NCBI RefSeq assembly: GCF_900107685.1
Contig: NZ_FNRQ01000002.1
Span: 806,001-870,000, forward strand
DNA: 64,000 bases
Source: Paraburkholderia sartisoli
GTDB taxonomy: Bacteria; Pseudomonadota; Gammaproteobacteria; Burkholderiales; Burkholderiaceae
Direction: 5' to 3'
In this document: in pieces, positions 9,647 through 18,861 of the stretch
How positions within the stretch are numbered: position 1 is the first letter of the stretch
How the letters are laid out: each line of letters starts with the position of its first letter
The notes under the pieces: generated by a model
Seen by the model: only the letters and a program-made list of their open reading frames with translations
The model's database searches: none
Told to the model about the DNA's origin: nothing
Program-made: the position numbers and the translations under genes

Positions 9647-11262
9647 ATAGTCCACAAGGACCGAATCCGCCGCCCGATCTGCCGGATCCCGAGATCGAGC
9701 CGCCGCGCCGCAGCTGGCTGCCGTCGCTCGTCTGGGTGATTCCGCTGATCGCGGCGCTGATCGGCGTCGCGCTCGTCGTCAAGTCGGTCTCCGGCAAGGG
9801 GCCGACCATCACGATCAGCTTCGTGAGTGCCGAAGGGCTCGAGCCCGGCAAGACGCAGGTCAAGTACAAGGACGTCGACGTCGGCTCCGTGAAGACCATC
9901 AAGCTTGCGAAAAATCTCTCGCACGTGAGCGTCGAGGTGCAGCTCACCAAGGAAGCCGAGGATTTCGCCGTGAAAGGCACGCGCTTCTGGGTCGTGAAGC
10001 CGCGCGTGGGCGCGAGCGGCGTGTCCGGGTTGAGCACGCTGCTGTCTGGCGCGTATATCGGCGTCGACCCCGGGCGCACGGAAGACACGCAGAAAGACTT
10101 CGTCGGGCTGGAGACGCCACCGCCGATTACCGGCGACCAGAAAGGCCATCAGTTCACGCTGCGCGGCGAGTCGCTCGGCTCGATCGACATCGGTTCGCCG
10201 ATCTACTACCGGCGCGTGCAGGTGGGCCAGGTGGTGGGCTTTTCGCTCGACAAGGACGGCACGGGTGTAACGATGCAGGTGTTCGTCAGCGCGCCGTTCG
10301 ACCAGTATGTCGGCACCAATACGCGCTGGTGGCACGCGAGCGGCGTCGACGTCCGGCTCGATTCGAGCGGCTTCAAGCTGAACACCCAGTCGCTGGCCAC
10401 GCTGATCGTCGGCGGTCTTGCGTTCCAGGCGCCGCCGGGGCAGCCGCCCGGTCCGCAGGCGCAGAACAACACGACGTTCCGCCTCGGCTCCGACCAGGCC
10501 GACGCGATGCGTGATCCGGACGGCGAACCGGTGCGCGTGGTGATGAACTTCAACCAGTCGCTGCGCGGACTGGCGGTGGGCGCGCCGATCGACTTCCGCG
10601 GCATCGTGCTCGGCGAGGTCACGGCCATCGGCATCGACTACGATCCGAAGGCGCGCAACTTCAGGATGCCGGTGACGATCAACATCTATCCGGGACGTCT
10701 CTCGCGACGCGCGCGCGGCCCTGTGCCGGAACCGGGCAGCGCGGCGAGCCACGAACTGCTGGAGCGGCTCGTCAAGCACGGCCTGCGCGGCCAGCTGCGC
10801 ACGGGCAACCTGATCACGAGCCAGCTGTACATCGCGCTCGACATCTTCCCGAAAGCGCCGCCCGCGAAGATCGATATCAACAGCGATCCGATGGAGTTGC
10901 CGACGATCCCGAACTCGCTCGACGAACTGCAGGTTCAGGTCGCGGATATCGCGAAGAAACTGGATGCGGTGCCGTTCGACCAGATCGGCAGCAACCTGAA
11001 CACCGCGCTGAAGAACGCCGACCAGCTGTTCAGGCGGCTCGACACCGAAGTCGTGCCGGAGGCGCGCGACACGCTGGCCGCCGCGAAGCAGACGTTCGGC
11101 TCGGCCGAAGCCACCTTGCAGCAGGATTCGCCGCTGCAATCGGACGTGCATCAGGCGCTGCAGGAACTGACGCGCACGCTGCAATCGCTGAACGCGCTGT
11201 CGGACTACCTCGAACGTCATCCGGAATCGCTGCTGCGTGGCAAAACAGGAGATAAACCATGA
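9643..11262 (+). CDS. pqiB: PqiB, MCE-domain lipid transport protein
   Basis: A 539-residue protein with one N-terminal membrane anchor (WLPSLVWVIPLIAALIGVAL, residues ~20-40) and three MCE (MlaD-like) domains, at roughly 45-135, 160-260 and 285-400. The first begins ISFVSAEGLEPGKTQVKY and the third has MNFNQSLRGLAVGAPIDFRG. A helical, Leu-rich C-terminus (residues ~430-530) would build the periplasm-spanning tube seen for PqiB. Its start overlaps the pqiA stop and its stop overlaps the pqiC start in ATGA, implying coupled translation. Confidence 0.95.
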   Translation: MNSPQGPNPPPDLPDPEIEPPRRSWLPSLVWVIPLIAALIGVALVVKSVSGKGPTITISFVSAEGLEPGKTQVKYKDVDVGSVKTIKLAKNLSHVSVEVQLTKEAEDFAVKGTRFWVVKPRVGASGVSGLSTLLSGAYIGVDPGRTEDTQKDFVGLETPPPITGDQKGHQFTLRGESLGSIDIGSPIYYRRVQVGQVVGFSLDKDGTGVTMQVFVSAPFDQYVGTNTRWWHASGVDVRLDSSGFKLNTQSLATLIVGGLAFQAPPGQPPGPQAQNNTTFRLGSDQADAMRDPDGEPVRVVMNFNQSLRGLAVGAPIDFRGIVLGEVTAIGIDYDPKARNFRMPVTINIYPGRLSRRARGPVPEPGSAASHELLERLVKHGLRGQLRTGNLITSQLYIALDIFPKAPPAKIDINSDPMELPTIPNSLDELQVQVADIAKKLDAVPFDQIGSNLNTALKNADQLFRRLDTEVVPEARDTLAAAKQTFGSAEATLQQDSPLQSDVHQALQELTRTLQSLNALSDYLERHPESLLRGKTGDKP

Positions 11263-12065
11263 TGTTCGCCCGGCTGTTTCATCCGGCGCGCGCCGCTAGC
11301 CGTGTTGCTGTCCGCGCAGGGTTTCGCGCCGTTGCCCATGCCGCTGGCCGCGCCAGCCTTCCCTCCGTCACGGCGGTGGCCGTGGCCGCCGGGGTGCTGG
11401 CGCTTGCGGGCTGCGCGTCGCCAGTGAGCCGCTTCTACACGCTCAATGGCAACGACACCGGCACCGGCGCGCCAGCGTCCACCCGCCCGGCCGGCAGTTC
11501 GTCGATGCTGATCGAGGTGCCGCCCGTCGACGTGCCGCCGCAGGTCGCGAAATACCAGTTCGTGGTGCAGACGGGCCCGACGCAGGTTCAGGTGCTCGAA
11601 CAGGAACGCTGGGCGTCCCTGCCGGGCGACGAGATCCGTCGCGCGCTGTCGTCGGACCTCACCGCCCGGCTCGGCGCGATCGACGTCTACGGCACGCCGT
11701 ATCCGGACGGCGCGCCGGTGTATCGCGTCAGCGTGAACGTGCAGCGCTTCGAGTCGTGGCCGGGCTCGCATGCGCTGATCGACGCCGTCTGGAGCGTGCG
11801 CGCGGTGCGCACGCAGGCGGTGCTGACCTGCCGCAGCGTCGTGAGCGAGCCGGTCGCGGCTGGCTACGACGCGCTGGCGGAAGGCCATCGTCGCGCGGTG
11901 CAGGAAATCTCGACGGAAATCGCCGCCGGCGTGCAGGCGCTCGCCGCCGCGCCGCAGACGCGGACCGCCGTGCCCGTGAAGGGCGCGTCGTCGACCATGA
12001 CGACCGGCGCGGGTGTGATCAAGGTGCCGTGTCCAACGCCTCAGGGAGTCGCGCCGGCTGCTTGA
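11259..12065 (+). CDS. pqiC: PqiC, outer-membrane lipoprotein of the Pqi system
   Basis: A 268-residue ABC-type transport auxiliary lipoprotein (PqiC/YmbA family). The lipobox is LALAGC, with the lipidated Cys near residue 52, followed by ASPVSRFYTL, the usual start of the mature domain. The N-terminal extension ahead of the signal peptide is unusually long and Arg/Ala-rich, so a downstream start is possible. The ATG used here overlaps pqiB by 4 bases (ATGA). PqiC is expected to cap the PqiB tube at the outer membrane. Confidence 0.9.
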   Translation: MMFARLFHPARAASRVAVRAGFRAVAHAAGRASLPSVTAVAVAAGVLALAGCASPVSRFYTLNGNDTGTGAPASTRPAGSSSMLIEVPPVDVPPQVAKYQFVVQTGPTQVQVLEQERWASLPGDEIRRALSSDLTARLGAIDVYGTPYPDGAPVYRVSVNVQRFESWPGSHALIDAVWSVRAVRTQAVLTCRSVVSEPVAAGYDALAEGHRRAVQEISTEIAAGVQALAAAPQTRTAVPVKGASSTMTTGAGVIKVPCPTPQGVAPAA

Positions 12066-12099
12066 GGTGAGTGGCCAGACTGGCTGGCGGAGGCACCTG

Positions 12100-12320
12100 C
12101 CGGAAGCCTCCGTCTGAAACGTCAGGCATGGCGCGCCACCGGCGCGCGCATTGCTGCCGACGGCCGGACACAGGAAGTGCTCGCCTGAATCATCCGTCCG
12201 GCATAGCGCACCACCGTCGCGCGCCGTGTTGCCGACGGCCCGATGCAGGAAGCCTCCGCCTGAACCATCCGTCCGGCATGGCGCACCGCCATCGCGTGCC
12301 TTGCTGCCGACAACCGGACG
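12100..12320. repeat. Three degenerate tandem repeats of ~75 bp downstream of pqiC
   Basis: Units at 12100-12170, 12171-12245 and 12246-12320. Units 2 and 3 are each exactly 75 bp and clearly alike, both starting CAGGAAG and sharing CATCCGTCCGGCAT and TGCCGAC. Unit 1 is shorter by 4 bp and more diverged. The period is a multiple of three and both strands stay open through the array. On the plus strand each unit would encode a 25-residue repeat containing CCRRPD or CCRQPD. Whether it is translated is unknown. Confidence 0.85.
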
Positions 12321-12398
12321 CAACTGACCGCGCCGATCACGCGGCCGGCCTTACCTGCATGGCCGGCACGACGGCCATGAGCGCATCCGCCGACCGCG

Positions 12399-12404
12399 TA
12401 CAAT
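12399..12404 (+). promoter_or_regulatory. Probable -10 element for rlmL
   Basis: TACAAT, 33 bases before the rlmL start codon, in the 372-bp gap that follows pqiC. No -35 close to consensus is visible. Confidence 0.4.
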
Positions 12405-12437
12405 ACGGGCTTCCCTCCAGGCCTTCCGGCAACCTCA

Positions 12438-13745
12438 ATGTCCTTCGATTTTTTCGCCCCCTGCCCACGCGGCCTTGAAGCCGCGCTCGCGTCCGAACTC
12501 GCCGAAATCGGCGCGCGCCATCTGAACGGCGCCCCGTTCGCACCCGGCGCGCAGGTCCCGGGCGGCGTGCATTTCCGCGGAGGATGGACCGCCGGCATGG
12601 CCGCCAACCTGCATTCGCGGATCGCGAGCCGCGTGCTGCTGAAGATCGCCCACCGCCCGTATCGCGCCGAGCAGGACATCTACGCGCTCGCGCTCGAACA
12701 GCGCTGGGAACAGTGGTTCTCCGCGAACGAAACGCTGCGCGTCGACGTCACGGCGATCAAGTCGCCGCTGCGCAGCCTCGAATTCGCGACGCTACGCGTC
12801 AAGGACGCGATCTGCGACCGTCTGCGCGAAAAGAGCGGCGCGCGCCCGAGCATCGACACGGCCGAACCCGACGTGCGCGTGTTCGCGTTCCTCACCGCAA
12901 CCGACTGCACGCTGTATCTCGACACGTCCGGCGATCCGCTCTTCAAGCGCGGCTGGCGGCTCGACAAGGGCGCGGCGCCGCTGCGCGAAAACCTCGCGGC
13001 CGGCATCCTGCGCCTGACGGGCTGGACCGCCGGCACGCCGCTCTATGACCCGATGTGCGGCAGCGGCACGTTCCTCGCCGAAGCGGCGCAGGTCGCGCTG
13101 AACATCGCGCCGGGCGTCGAGCGCCGGTTTGGTTTCGAACGCCTGAAGCAGTACGACGCCAACGCGTGGCAGACGCTGAAAGTCGCCGCGGTGGACGCCA
13201 AACGCGCCGCACGCGGCTCGCGCGCCGACCTGCAGATTTTCGGCAGCGACATTTCCGGCGACATGCTCGACAAGGCGCGCGCCAACTTCGAGCGCGCGGG
13301 TCTGAACGTGCCGCTCAAGCAGGTCGACGCGCGCGGCATGACGCCGCCGGTCGGCACGCCGGGCATCCTCGTCGCGAATCCGCCGTACGGTGAACGTATC
13401 GAGGTGCGCGGACGCGGCCCGCGCGGCGAAGTGCGCGAAACCGGCCGCGAAAGCCGCGAGGACGAAGGCTTCAAACGCGTCCACACCGATGCACCCGACA
13501 GCGAGTTCTTCAAGTCGTTCGGCGATGCGCTCAAGCAGCGCTTCACCGGCTGGCACGCATTCGTCCTGACGTCGGATCGCAAGCTGCCCGGCCAGATGCG
13601 CCTGCGCGAATCGACCAAGACGCCGCTCTTCAACGGCGCGCTCGAATGCCGTCTGTTCCGCTTCGACCTGATTGCCGGCAGCGTGCGCCAGCGCCCGGCC
13701 GCCAGTGTCACCAACCCCGGCGATACCGCTGAAGGTCAGCGCTAG
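12438..13745 (+). CDS. rlmL: 23S rRNA (guanine-N2)-methyltransferase, RlmL-type
   Basis: A 435-residue protein with an N-terminal ferredoxin-like/THUMP region (FFAPCPRGLEAALASELAEI onward) and a class I SAM methyltransferase domain. The SAM-binding loop is DPMCGSGTFLAEAA and the catalytic motif is ANPPYGERI, as in the N-terminal half of E. coli RlmKL, which makes m2G2445 in 23S rRNA. An Arg/Glu-rich insertion (RGRGPRGEVRETGRESRED) follows NPPYGERI. No RlmK domain is attached. Confidence 0.9.
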   Translation: MSFDFFAPCPRGLEAALASELAEIGARHLNGAPFAPGAQVPGGVHFRGGWTAGMAANLHSRIASRVLLKIAHRPYRAEQDIYALALEQRWEQWFSANETLRVDVTAIKSPLRSLEFATLRVKDAICDRLREKSGARPSIDTAEPDVRVFAFLTATDCTLYLDTSGDPLFKRGWRLDKGAAPLRENLAAGILRLTGWTAGTPLYDPMCGSGTFLAEAAQVALNIAPGVERRFGFERLKQYDANAWQTLKVAAVDAKRAARGSRADLQIFGSDISGDMLDKARANFERAGLNVPLKQVDARGMTPPVGTPGILVANPPYGERIEVRGRGPRGEVRETGRESREDEGFKRVHTDAPDSEFFKSFGDALKQRFTGWHAFVLTSDRKLPGQMRLRESTKTPLFNGALECRLFRFDLIAGSVRQRPAASVTNPGDTAEGQR

Positions 13746-13772
13746 CCTTTCCGTTCCGGCGCGCATCAGAAC

Positions 13773-13812
13773 AACGCGGCGACGGGCATCTGCCCCGTGC
13801 GCCGCGTTTTTT
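13773..13812 (+). terminator. Terminator after rlmL
   Basis: AACGCGGCG (13773-13781) pairs with CGCCGCGTT (13800-13808), with an inner GGG/CCC pairing, and is followed by TTTTTT. Confidence 0.85.
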
Positions 13813-13936
13813 ATTGCCCTCGAATATTCGCGGTCGCTCAAGGCTACTGACAGGACGATGTCAGTAGCCCGGCAGCACACTTCAGTCACGCCATCCGGCA
13901 TCTTGCACGGAGCGGCGCACTACCAAGGAGCGTGTC

Positions 13937-14320
13937 ATGTCAGCAGCTGATTCCCGCGTTATCGCCTGGTTTGAAATTCCGTCGACCGACTTCGATCGCG
14001 CGGTGCGTTTCTACGAAACCGTCCTCGGCAACCCGATGCGCCGCGAAGACTTCGGCCAGCCGATCGCCCTCTTCACCTATGGCGAGCAGGCAACGGGCGG
14101 TTGCGTGGTCGGCGGCACGTCGCTGAAGCCGTCGGCGGCCGGCACGATGGTGTATCTCAACGCCACGCCCGACGTGAACACCGTGCTCGCGCGCGTCGAG
14201 AAGGCCGGCGGCAGGGTGGAAGGTCCGGCCATCCAGTTGCCGGGCGACATCGGCTACATCGCCTTCATCGCCGATACCGAAGGCAACCGCATCGGCCTGC
14301 ATTCGCAGCACAACGGCTAG
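13937..14320 (+). CDS. VOC (glyoxalase/bleomycin resistance) superfamily protein
   Basis: A 127-residue protein made of one pair of beta-alpha-beta-beta-beta units. It opens IAWFEIPSTDFDRAVRFYETVLG, typical of the vicinal oxygen chelate fold, and ends DTEGNRIGLHSQ with the usual Glu/His metal-site region. AAGGAG lies 7 bases before the ATG. Related small VOC proteins are annotated only as lyase- or dioxygenase-like; nothing here fixes the substrate. It has its own transcription unit before a WYL regulator. Confidence 0.88.
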   Translation: MSAADSRVIAWFEIPSTDFDRAVRFYETVLGNPMRREDFGQPIALFTYGEQATGGCVVGGTSLKPSAAGTMVYLNATPDVNTVLARVEKAGGRVEGPAIQLPGDIGYIAFIADTEGNRIGLHSQHNG

Positions 14321-14442
14321 AGGATCGCGTCCCCGGGCGGACCCGCGTGGCAGGCCCCGTCCTGGGACGCGCGGAGCACGTCATGCGGCGCTATCATCGC
14401 GGAGGCGTTCCCGCCCTGTTACCTCCACGCAGGACAACTCCG

Positions 14443-15129
14443 ATGACGCGTCGCGCCGACCGCCTTTTCCAGATCGCCGAACTGCTGCGCGGCCGCCGGC
14501 TGACCACCGCGCAGCAGCTTGCCGAATGGCTGAAGATCTCGCCGCGCACGGTGTATCGCGACGTGCGCGACCTGCAACTCTCCGGTGTGCCGATCGAAGG
14601 CGAGCCCGGCATCGGCTACCGGCTCGCCCGCTCGGCCAGCCTGCCGCCGCTCACCTTCACCGCCGAGGAACTCGCCGCGCTCGCCGCCGGCGCGCGCATG
14701 CTCGAAACGTGGGGCGGCGCGAGTTTCGCTTCGGGTGCGCGCGGCGCACTCGCGAAGATTGCCTCCGCGATGCCCGCCGACAAGCGCGCGACGCTCGAAC
14801 GCGCGCCTTTCTTCGCGCCATCGTTTCACGTCAAGGGGGAATTCTCGGAGAAGGTGGACACGCTGCATCGGGCCATCGACAATCATCGCGTGGTGAGCTT
14901 CGCCTACGTCGACCGGAACGAAGCCGCGACGGAGCGGCGCGTGTGGCCGCTCGGGCTCGTCTACTGGGGCGCGCGCTGGACGATCGCCGCGTGGTGCGAA
15001 CTGCGCGAAGGGTTTCGCAACTTCGACGTCGAGCGCATGCAGGACGTCGCGTTGCATGAAGCGTTTCCGGATACGGAAGGCCGCAGGCTGGCGGATTTCA
15101 TGCGGCATGTGGAAGCGAAGCCGCGGTGA
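14443..15129 (+). CDS. YafY-type transcriptional regulator, HTH plus WYL domain
   Basis: A 228-residue regulator. The N-terminal HTH_11 domain (residues 1-60) reads RADRLFQIAELLRGRRLTTA and SPRTVYRDVRDLQLSGVPIE. The C-terminal WYL-like ligand domain has VSFAYVDRN, PLGLVYWGARWTIAAWC (WTI in place of WYL) and FRNFDVERM. The start is the ATG at 14443, because translation upstream gives Arg/Gly-rich non-family sequence. A TATCAT -10 near 14392 may drive it. The target genes are not evident. Confidence 0.88.
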   Translation: MTRRADRLFQIAELLRGRRLTTAQQLAEWLKISPRTVYRDVRDLQLSGVPIEGEPGIGYRLARSASLPPLTFTAEELAALAAGARMLETWGGASFASGARGALAKIASAMPADKRATLERAPFFAPSFHVKGEFSEKVDTLHRAIDNHRVVSFAYVDRNEAATERRVWPLGLVYWGARWTIAAWCELREGFRNFDVERMQDVALHEAFPDTEGRRLADFMRHVEAKPR

Positions 15130-15184
15130 ACCGGTTCGCGTCGCGAGCGCCTGACCCGCGACACGGACCGTTACATCACACGGC

Positions 15185-16639
15185 TCAATCCACCGCCTTC
15201 ACCATATCCTCGATCACTTTCTTCGCATCGCCGAAGACCATCATCGTCTTGTCCATGTAGAAGAGATCGTTGTCGAGCCCCGCATACCCCGCCGCCATCG
15301 AGCGCTTGTTCACGATGACCGTGCGCGCCTTGTAAGCCTCGATGATCGGCATCCCCGCGATCGGCGACTTCGGATCGTTCTTCGCCGCGGGATTCACGAC
15401 GTCGTTCGCGCCGAGCACCAGCACCACGTCCACCTGACCGAACTCGCCGTTGATGTCGTCCATTTCGAAGACCATGTCGTACGGCACTTCGGCTTCGGCC
15501 AGCAGCACGTTCATGTGGCCCGGCATCCGGCCGGCCACCGGGTGAATCGCGTACTTCACCTCGATGCCCTTCTCGACGAGCTTGTCGGTCAGCTCCTTCA
15601 GCGCATGCTGCGCGCGCGCCACCGCGAGCCCGTAACCCGGCACGATCACGATCGTTTCCGCGTTGCCCATCATGAACGAAGCGTCTTCCGCCGAACCCGA
15701 CTTGACCGGGCGCTGCTCCGTCGCGCCGCCCGCCACGGCCGCGCCGCCTTCGTTACCGAAGCCGCCCAGGATCACGTTGAAGAACGAACGGTTCATCGCG
15801 CGGCACATGATGTACGACAGGATCGCGCCCGACGAACCCACGAGCGAACCCGCGATGATCAGCATCGGATTGTTCAGCGAGAAGCCGATGCCCGCCGCCG
15901 CCCAGCCCGAGTACGAGTTGAGCATCGACACGACCACCGGCATGTCCGCGCCGCCGATCGGGATGATGATCAGCACGCCGAGCGCGAACGCGATCGCCGT
16001 CATGATGATGAACGGCAGCCATGCCTGCGTGAGAAAGAAGATCACGCCGAAGCCGATCATCCCGAGCGCGAGCAGCAGGTTGATCAGATGCTGGCCCGCG
16101 TAGACGACGGGCGCACCCTGAAAGAGCCGGAACTTGTACTTGCCCGACAGCTTGCCGAACGCGATCACCGAACCGGAGAACGTGATCGCGCCGACGAACG
16201 TGCCGATGAACAGCTCGACGCGATTGCCGTAGGGCAGGAATCCCGCGTACGGCGCATCCTCGACGCCGAGCCCGAATGCGGCCGGCTCCGACACCACCGC
16301 GTACGCGATACACACCGCGGCGAGACCGATCAGCGAGTGCATCGCGGCGACGAGTTCTGGCATCTTCGTCATCTCGACGCGCGCGGCGACGAACGCGCCA
16401 ACCGCGCCGCCCACGATCAACGCGGCGAACAGCAGGCCGAGACCGAGGGCGAGATTCGAGCCGAGTCCGGCGGCCTGCTTCGTGATCAATGCGATGGTCG
16501 TGAGAATCGCAATCGCCATCCCGACCATGCCGAACAGATTGCCGGTGCGCGCGGTCTTCGGATTCGACAGCCCCTTGAGCGCCTGGATGAAACACACCGA
16601 CGCAACGAGATATAACAGCGTGACGACGTTCAGGCTCAT
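15185..16639 (-). CDS. pntB: NAD(P) transhydrogenase subunit beta
   Basis: A 484-residue inner-membrane subunit. Nine or so hydrophobic helices fill residues 1-265. The C-terminal dIII domain binds NADP(H), with IVPGYGLAVARAQHAL, the KYAIHPVAGRMPGHMNVLLAEA block and GANDVVNPAAKNDPKSPIAGMP. It couples proton flow to hydride transfer from NADH to NADP+. It overlaps pntAb by one base (TAATG) and is the last gene of pntAa-pntAb-pntB. Confidence 0.97.
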   Translation of the reverse strand: MSLNVVTLLYLVASVCFIQALKGLSNPKTARTGNLFGMVGMAIAILTTIALITKQAAGLGSNLALGLGLLFAALIVGGAVGAFVAARVEMTKMPELVAAMHSLIGLAAVCIAYAVVSEPAAFGLGVEDAPYAGFLPYGNRVELFIGTFVGAITFSGSVIAFGKLSGKYKFRLFQGAPVVYAGQHLINLLLALGMIGFGVIFFLTQAWLPFIIMTAIAFALGVLIIIPIGGADMPVVVSMLNSYSGWAAAGIGFSLNNPMLIIAGSLVGSSGAILSYIMCRAMNRSFFNVILGGFGNEGGAAVAGGATEQRPVKSGSAEDASFMMGNAETIVIVPGYGLAVARAQHALKELTDKLVEKGIEVKYAIHPVAGRMPGHMNVLLAEAEVPYDMVFEMDDINGEFGQVDVVLVLGANDVVNPAAKNDPKSPIAGMPIIEAYKARTVIVNKRSMAAGYAGLDNDLFYMDKTMMVFGDAKKVIEDMVKAVD

Positions 16640-16974
16640 TACGCGTTCTCCTTCGCGGTGTTGCCTGGCGCCGCCAGCTTCTTCGGTTCTTTCTTGCGGA
16701 ACATCTCGAGCATTCGCCGCGTCACGAGAAATCCGCCGAACACGTTCACCGCCGCCAGCCCGACCGCGAGCGTGCCGAAGAACTTGCCGGTCGTGCCGAG
16801 CGTGAGCCCGGCGGCGAGCATCGCGCCGACGATCACGATCGCGGAGATCGCGTTGGTCACCGCCATCAGCGGCGTGTGCAGCGCGGGCGTGACGTTCCAG
16901 ACGACGTGGTAGCCGACGTAAATCGCCAGCACGAAGATGATCAGGTTGATCACCGTATGGTTGATGACTTCCAT
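16639..16974 (-). CDS. pntAb: NAD(P) transhydrogenase subunit alpha part 2 (membrane)
   Basis: A 111-residue membrane subunit corresponding to the C-terminal membrane part of E. coli PntA. Three helices are seen: [18 protein letters not shown], the segment from [18 protein letters not shown], and [20 protein letters not shown], followed by [14 protein letters not shown]. Having PntA as two polypeptides is the arrangement known from Rhodospirillum and many betaproteobacteria. Confidence 0.95.
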   Translation of the reverse strand: MEVINHTVINLIIFVLAIYVGYHVVWNVTPALHTPLMAVTNAISAIVIVGAMLAAGLTLGTTGKFFGTLAVGLAAVNVFGGFLVTRRMLEMFRKKEPKKLAAPGNTAKENA

Positions 16975-16983
16975 GGTTGCCCC

Positions 16984-18126
16984 TTATGCCTTGCGTGTCA
17001 CGGCGCCGTCGCGGGCCAGCAGCGTGGCCGCGACGATATCGTCCGCGAGATCGATGTTCAGTGCGCCTTCCTTCGTGACGATCAGCTTCAGGAAGTCGAG
17101 CAGGTTGCGCGCGTAAAGCGACGACGCGTCGGACGGCACCATCGACGCCAGATTCGTGTAACCCACGATCTGCACGCCGAACTTCGTGACGACCTTGTCC
17201 GCTTCGGTCAGCGGACAGTTGCCGCCGCGCTGCCCTTCATACTCGGGACCGCGGCCCGCGGCCAGATCGATCAGCACGGAACCCGGCTTCATCGCCTGCA
17301 CGGTTTCGACGGAGATCAGCGTCGGCGCGGGACGGCCCGGAATCAGCGCGGTGCTGATGACGATGTCGGCCTGCTTCGCGCGCTCGTGAACGAGCACCGA
17401 CTGGCGCGCAAGCCACGAGGCCGGCATCGGCCGCGCGTAGCCACCGACGCCCTGCGCGGCGTCGCGCTCTTCGTCGGTTTCGTAGGGCACGTCGAGAAAC
17501 TTCGCGCCGAGCGATTCGATCTGCTCCTTCACCGCCGGACGCACGTCGGACGCCTCGATCACCGCGCCGAGACGTTTAGCAGTCGCAATCGCCTGCAGCC
17601 CGGCCACGCCCGCGCCGAGAATCAGCACGCGCGCCGCCTTCACGGTGCCCGCCGCCGTCATCAGCATCGGCATGAAGCGCGGGTACAACGTCGCGCCGAG
17701 CAGCACCGCTTTATAGCCCGCAATGTTGGCTTGAGACGACAGTACGTCGAGACTTTGCGCGCGCGTCGTGCGCGGCGCGGCTTCGAGCGCAAATGCAGTC
17801 ACGCCAGCAGCGGCGAGCTTTGATGAGTTTTCTGAATTAAAGGGGTCCAGCATCCCGACGAGCGTTGCGCCGCGCCTGAGCATCGGCAACTCGGTATCGG
17901 TGGGCGACTGGACCTTGAGAACGAGATCGGCGCCGAACGCAGTGGGCGCGTCGACAAGTTCCGCTCCGGCGGCCGCAAAGGCTTCATCAGTAAAGCTCGC
18001 GCCGGTGCCGGCGCCGCTTTGAACCGTGACTCTGTGACCTTGGGAAACGTACTTTTTTACCGTCTCGGGCGTCGCGGCAACGCGGGTTTCGTACGGCCGC
18101 GTTTCGGCTGGCACTCCGATGTGCAT
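16984..18126 (-). CDS. pntAa: NAD(P) transhydrogenase subunit alpha part 1 (soluble dI)
   Basis: A 380-residue soluble NAD(H)-binding subunit of the AlaDH/PNT family. It starts MHIGVPAETRPYETRVAATP and carries the Rossmann motif VLILGAGVAGLQAIATAKRLGA and the RQDR-loop region around EAAPRTTRAQSLDVLSSQAN. I place the start at 18126, where GAGGAGG lies 9 bases upstream; an 18-residue longer frame adds nothing conserved. First gene of the pnt operon, divergent from nudJ. Confidence 0.95.
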   Translation of the reverse strand: MHIGVPAETRPYETRVAATPETVKKYVSQGHRVTVQSGAGTGASFTDEAFAAAGAELVDAPTAFGADLVLKVQSPTDTELPMLRRGATLVGMLDPFNSENSSKLAAAGVTAFALEAAPRTTRAQSLDVLSSQANIAGYKAVLLGATLYPRFMPMLMTAAGTVKAARVLILGAGVAGLQAIATAKRLGAVIEASDVRPAVKEQIESLGAKFLDVPYETDEERDAAQGVGGYARPMPASWLARQSVLVHERAKQADIVISTALIPGRPAPTLISVETVQAMKPGSVLIDLAAGRGPEYEGQRGGNCPLTEADKVVTKFGVQIVGYTNLASMVPSDASSLYARNLLDFLKLIVTKEGALNIDLADDIVAATLLARDGAVTRKA

Positions 18127-18353
18127 CGTTGAATCCTCCTCGACTTCCTGTTGTTTCGTACAGTTCTGCCGACGAGGCACGCCGGCCTGGATATTGCATC
18201 AGCTAACTGCTTCACTTTAACCGAAACCCGCCGATAGACAGAAACCAGGGGCGATCCGGGTATCCAAACAGTTAATCCCAGGCAATCCGGCCGCGGATCG
18301 CCTGTGGGCACCTTGCCGGCAGCCCCTCGCCATAGACGGTAAAATGCGATCCC

Positions 18354-18851
18354 ATGAAACCGGAATCCTGGGCTCCACACGTCACGGTCGCGGCGATCGT
18401 CGAGCGCGACGGGCGCTTTCTCGTCGTCGAGGAACACACCGACGACGGGCTGCGGCTGAACCAGCCGGCCGGCCATCTGGAAGCCGGCGAAACGCTCGTC
18501 GAAGCGGTGATCCGCGAGACGCTCGAGGAAACCGCGCATCCGTTCACGCCTCACGCGCTCGTCGGCGTTTATATGACGCATTTCGCGCGGCCGGCGCGCG
18601 AAGGCGTCACGTATGTGCGCTTCACGTATTGCGGCGGCAGCGGCGAACCCGAGGCGGGTCGCGCGCTCGATCCGGACATCGTGCGCACGCTGTGGATGAG
18701 CGCCGACGAATTGCGCGCATGTCCCGAACGGCATCGCACGCCGCTCGTCATGCAATGTATCGACGATTACCTCGCCGGCCGGCGCATTCCGCTCGACTTC
18801 GTGCACACGCACTCGGTCGGACCACCCCGGCCAGTTAGCACACAGAAGTAG
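18354..18851 (+). CDS. nudJ: NUDIX phosphohydrolase, NudJ-type
   Basis: A 165-residue NUDIX hydrolase. The Nudix box is [20 protein letters not shown] followed by TA, close to consensus except for Ala where Gly is usual. The sequence around it ([29 protein letters not shown]) resembles E. coli NudJ, a (d)NTP/HMP-PP phosphatase. It sits 10 bases before mnmA, as nudJ lies near mnmA in enterics. A TAAAAT -10 ends only 8 bases before the ATG, so the leader must be very short. Confidence 0.87.
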   Translation: MKPESWAPHVTVAAIVERDGRFLVVEEHTDDGLRLNQPAGHLEAGETLVEAVIRETLEETAHPFTPHALVGVYMTHFARPAREGVTYVRFTYCGGSGEPEAGRALDPDIVRTLWMSADELRACPERHRTPLVMQCIDDYLAGRRIPLDFVHTHSVGPPRPVSTQK

Positions 18852-18861
18852 CAGGCAGACA

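Noticed and set aside
12100..12320. Tandem repeats considered as a CRISPR array
   Set aside because: Units are contiguous, ~75 bp and diverged along their whole length, with no repeat/spacer alternation and no cas genes.
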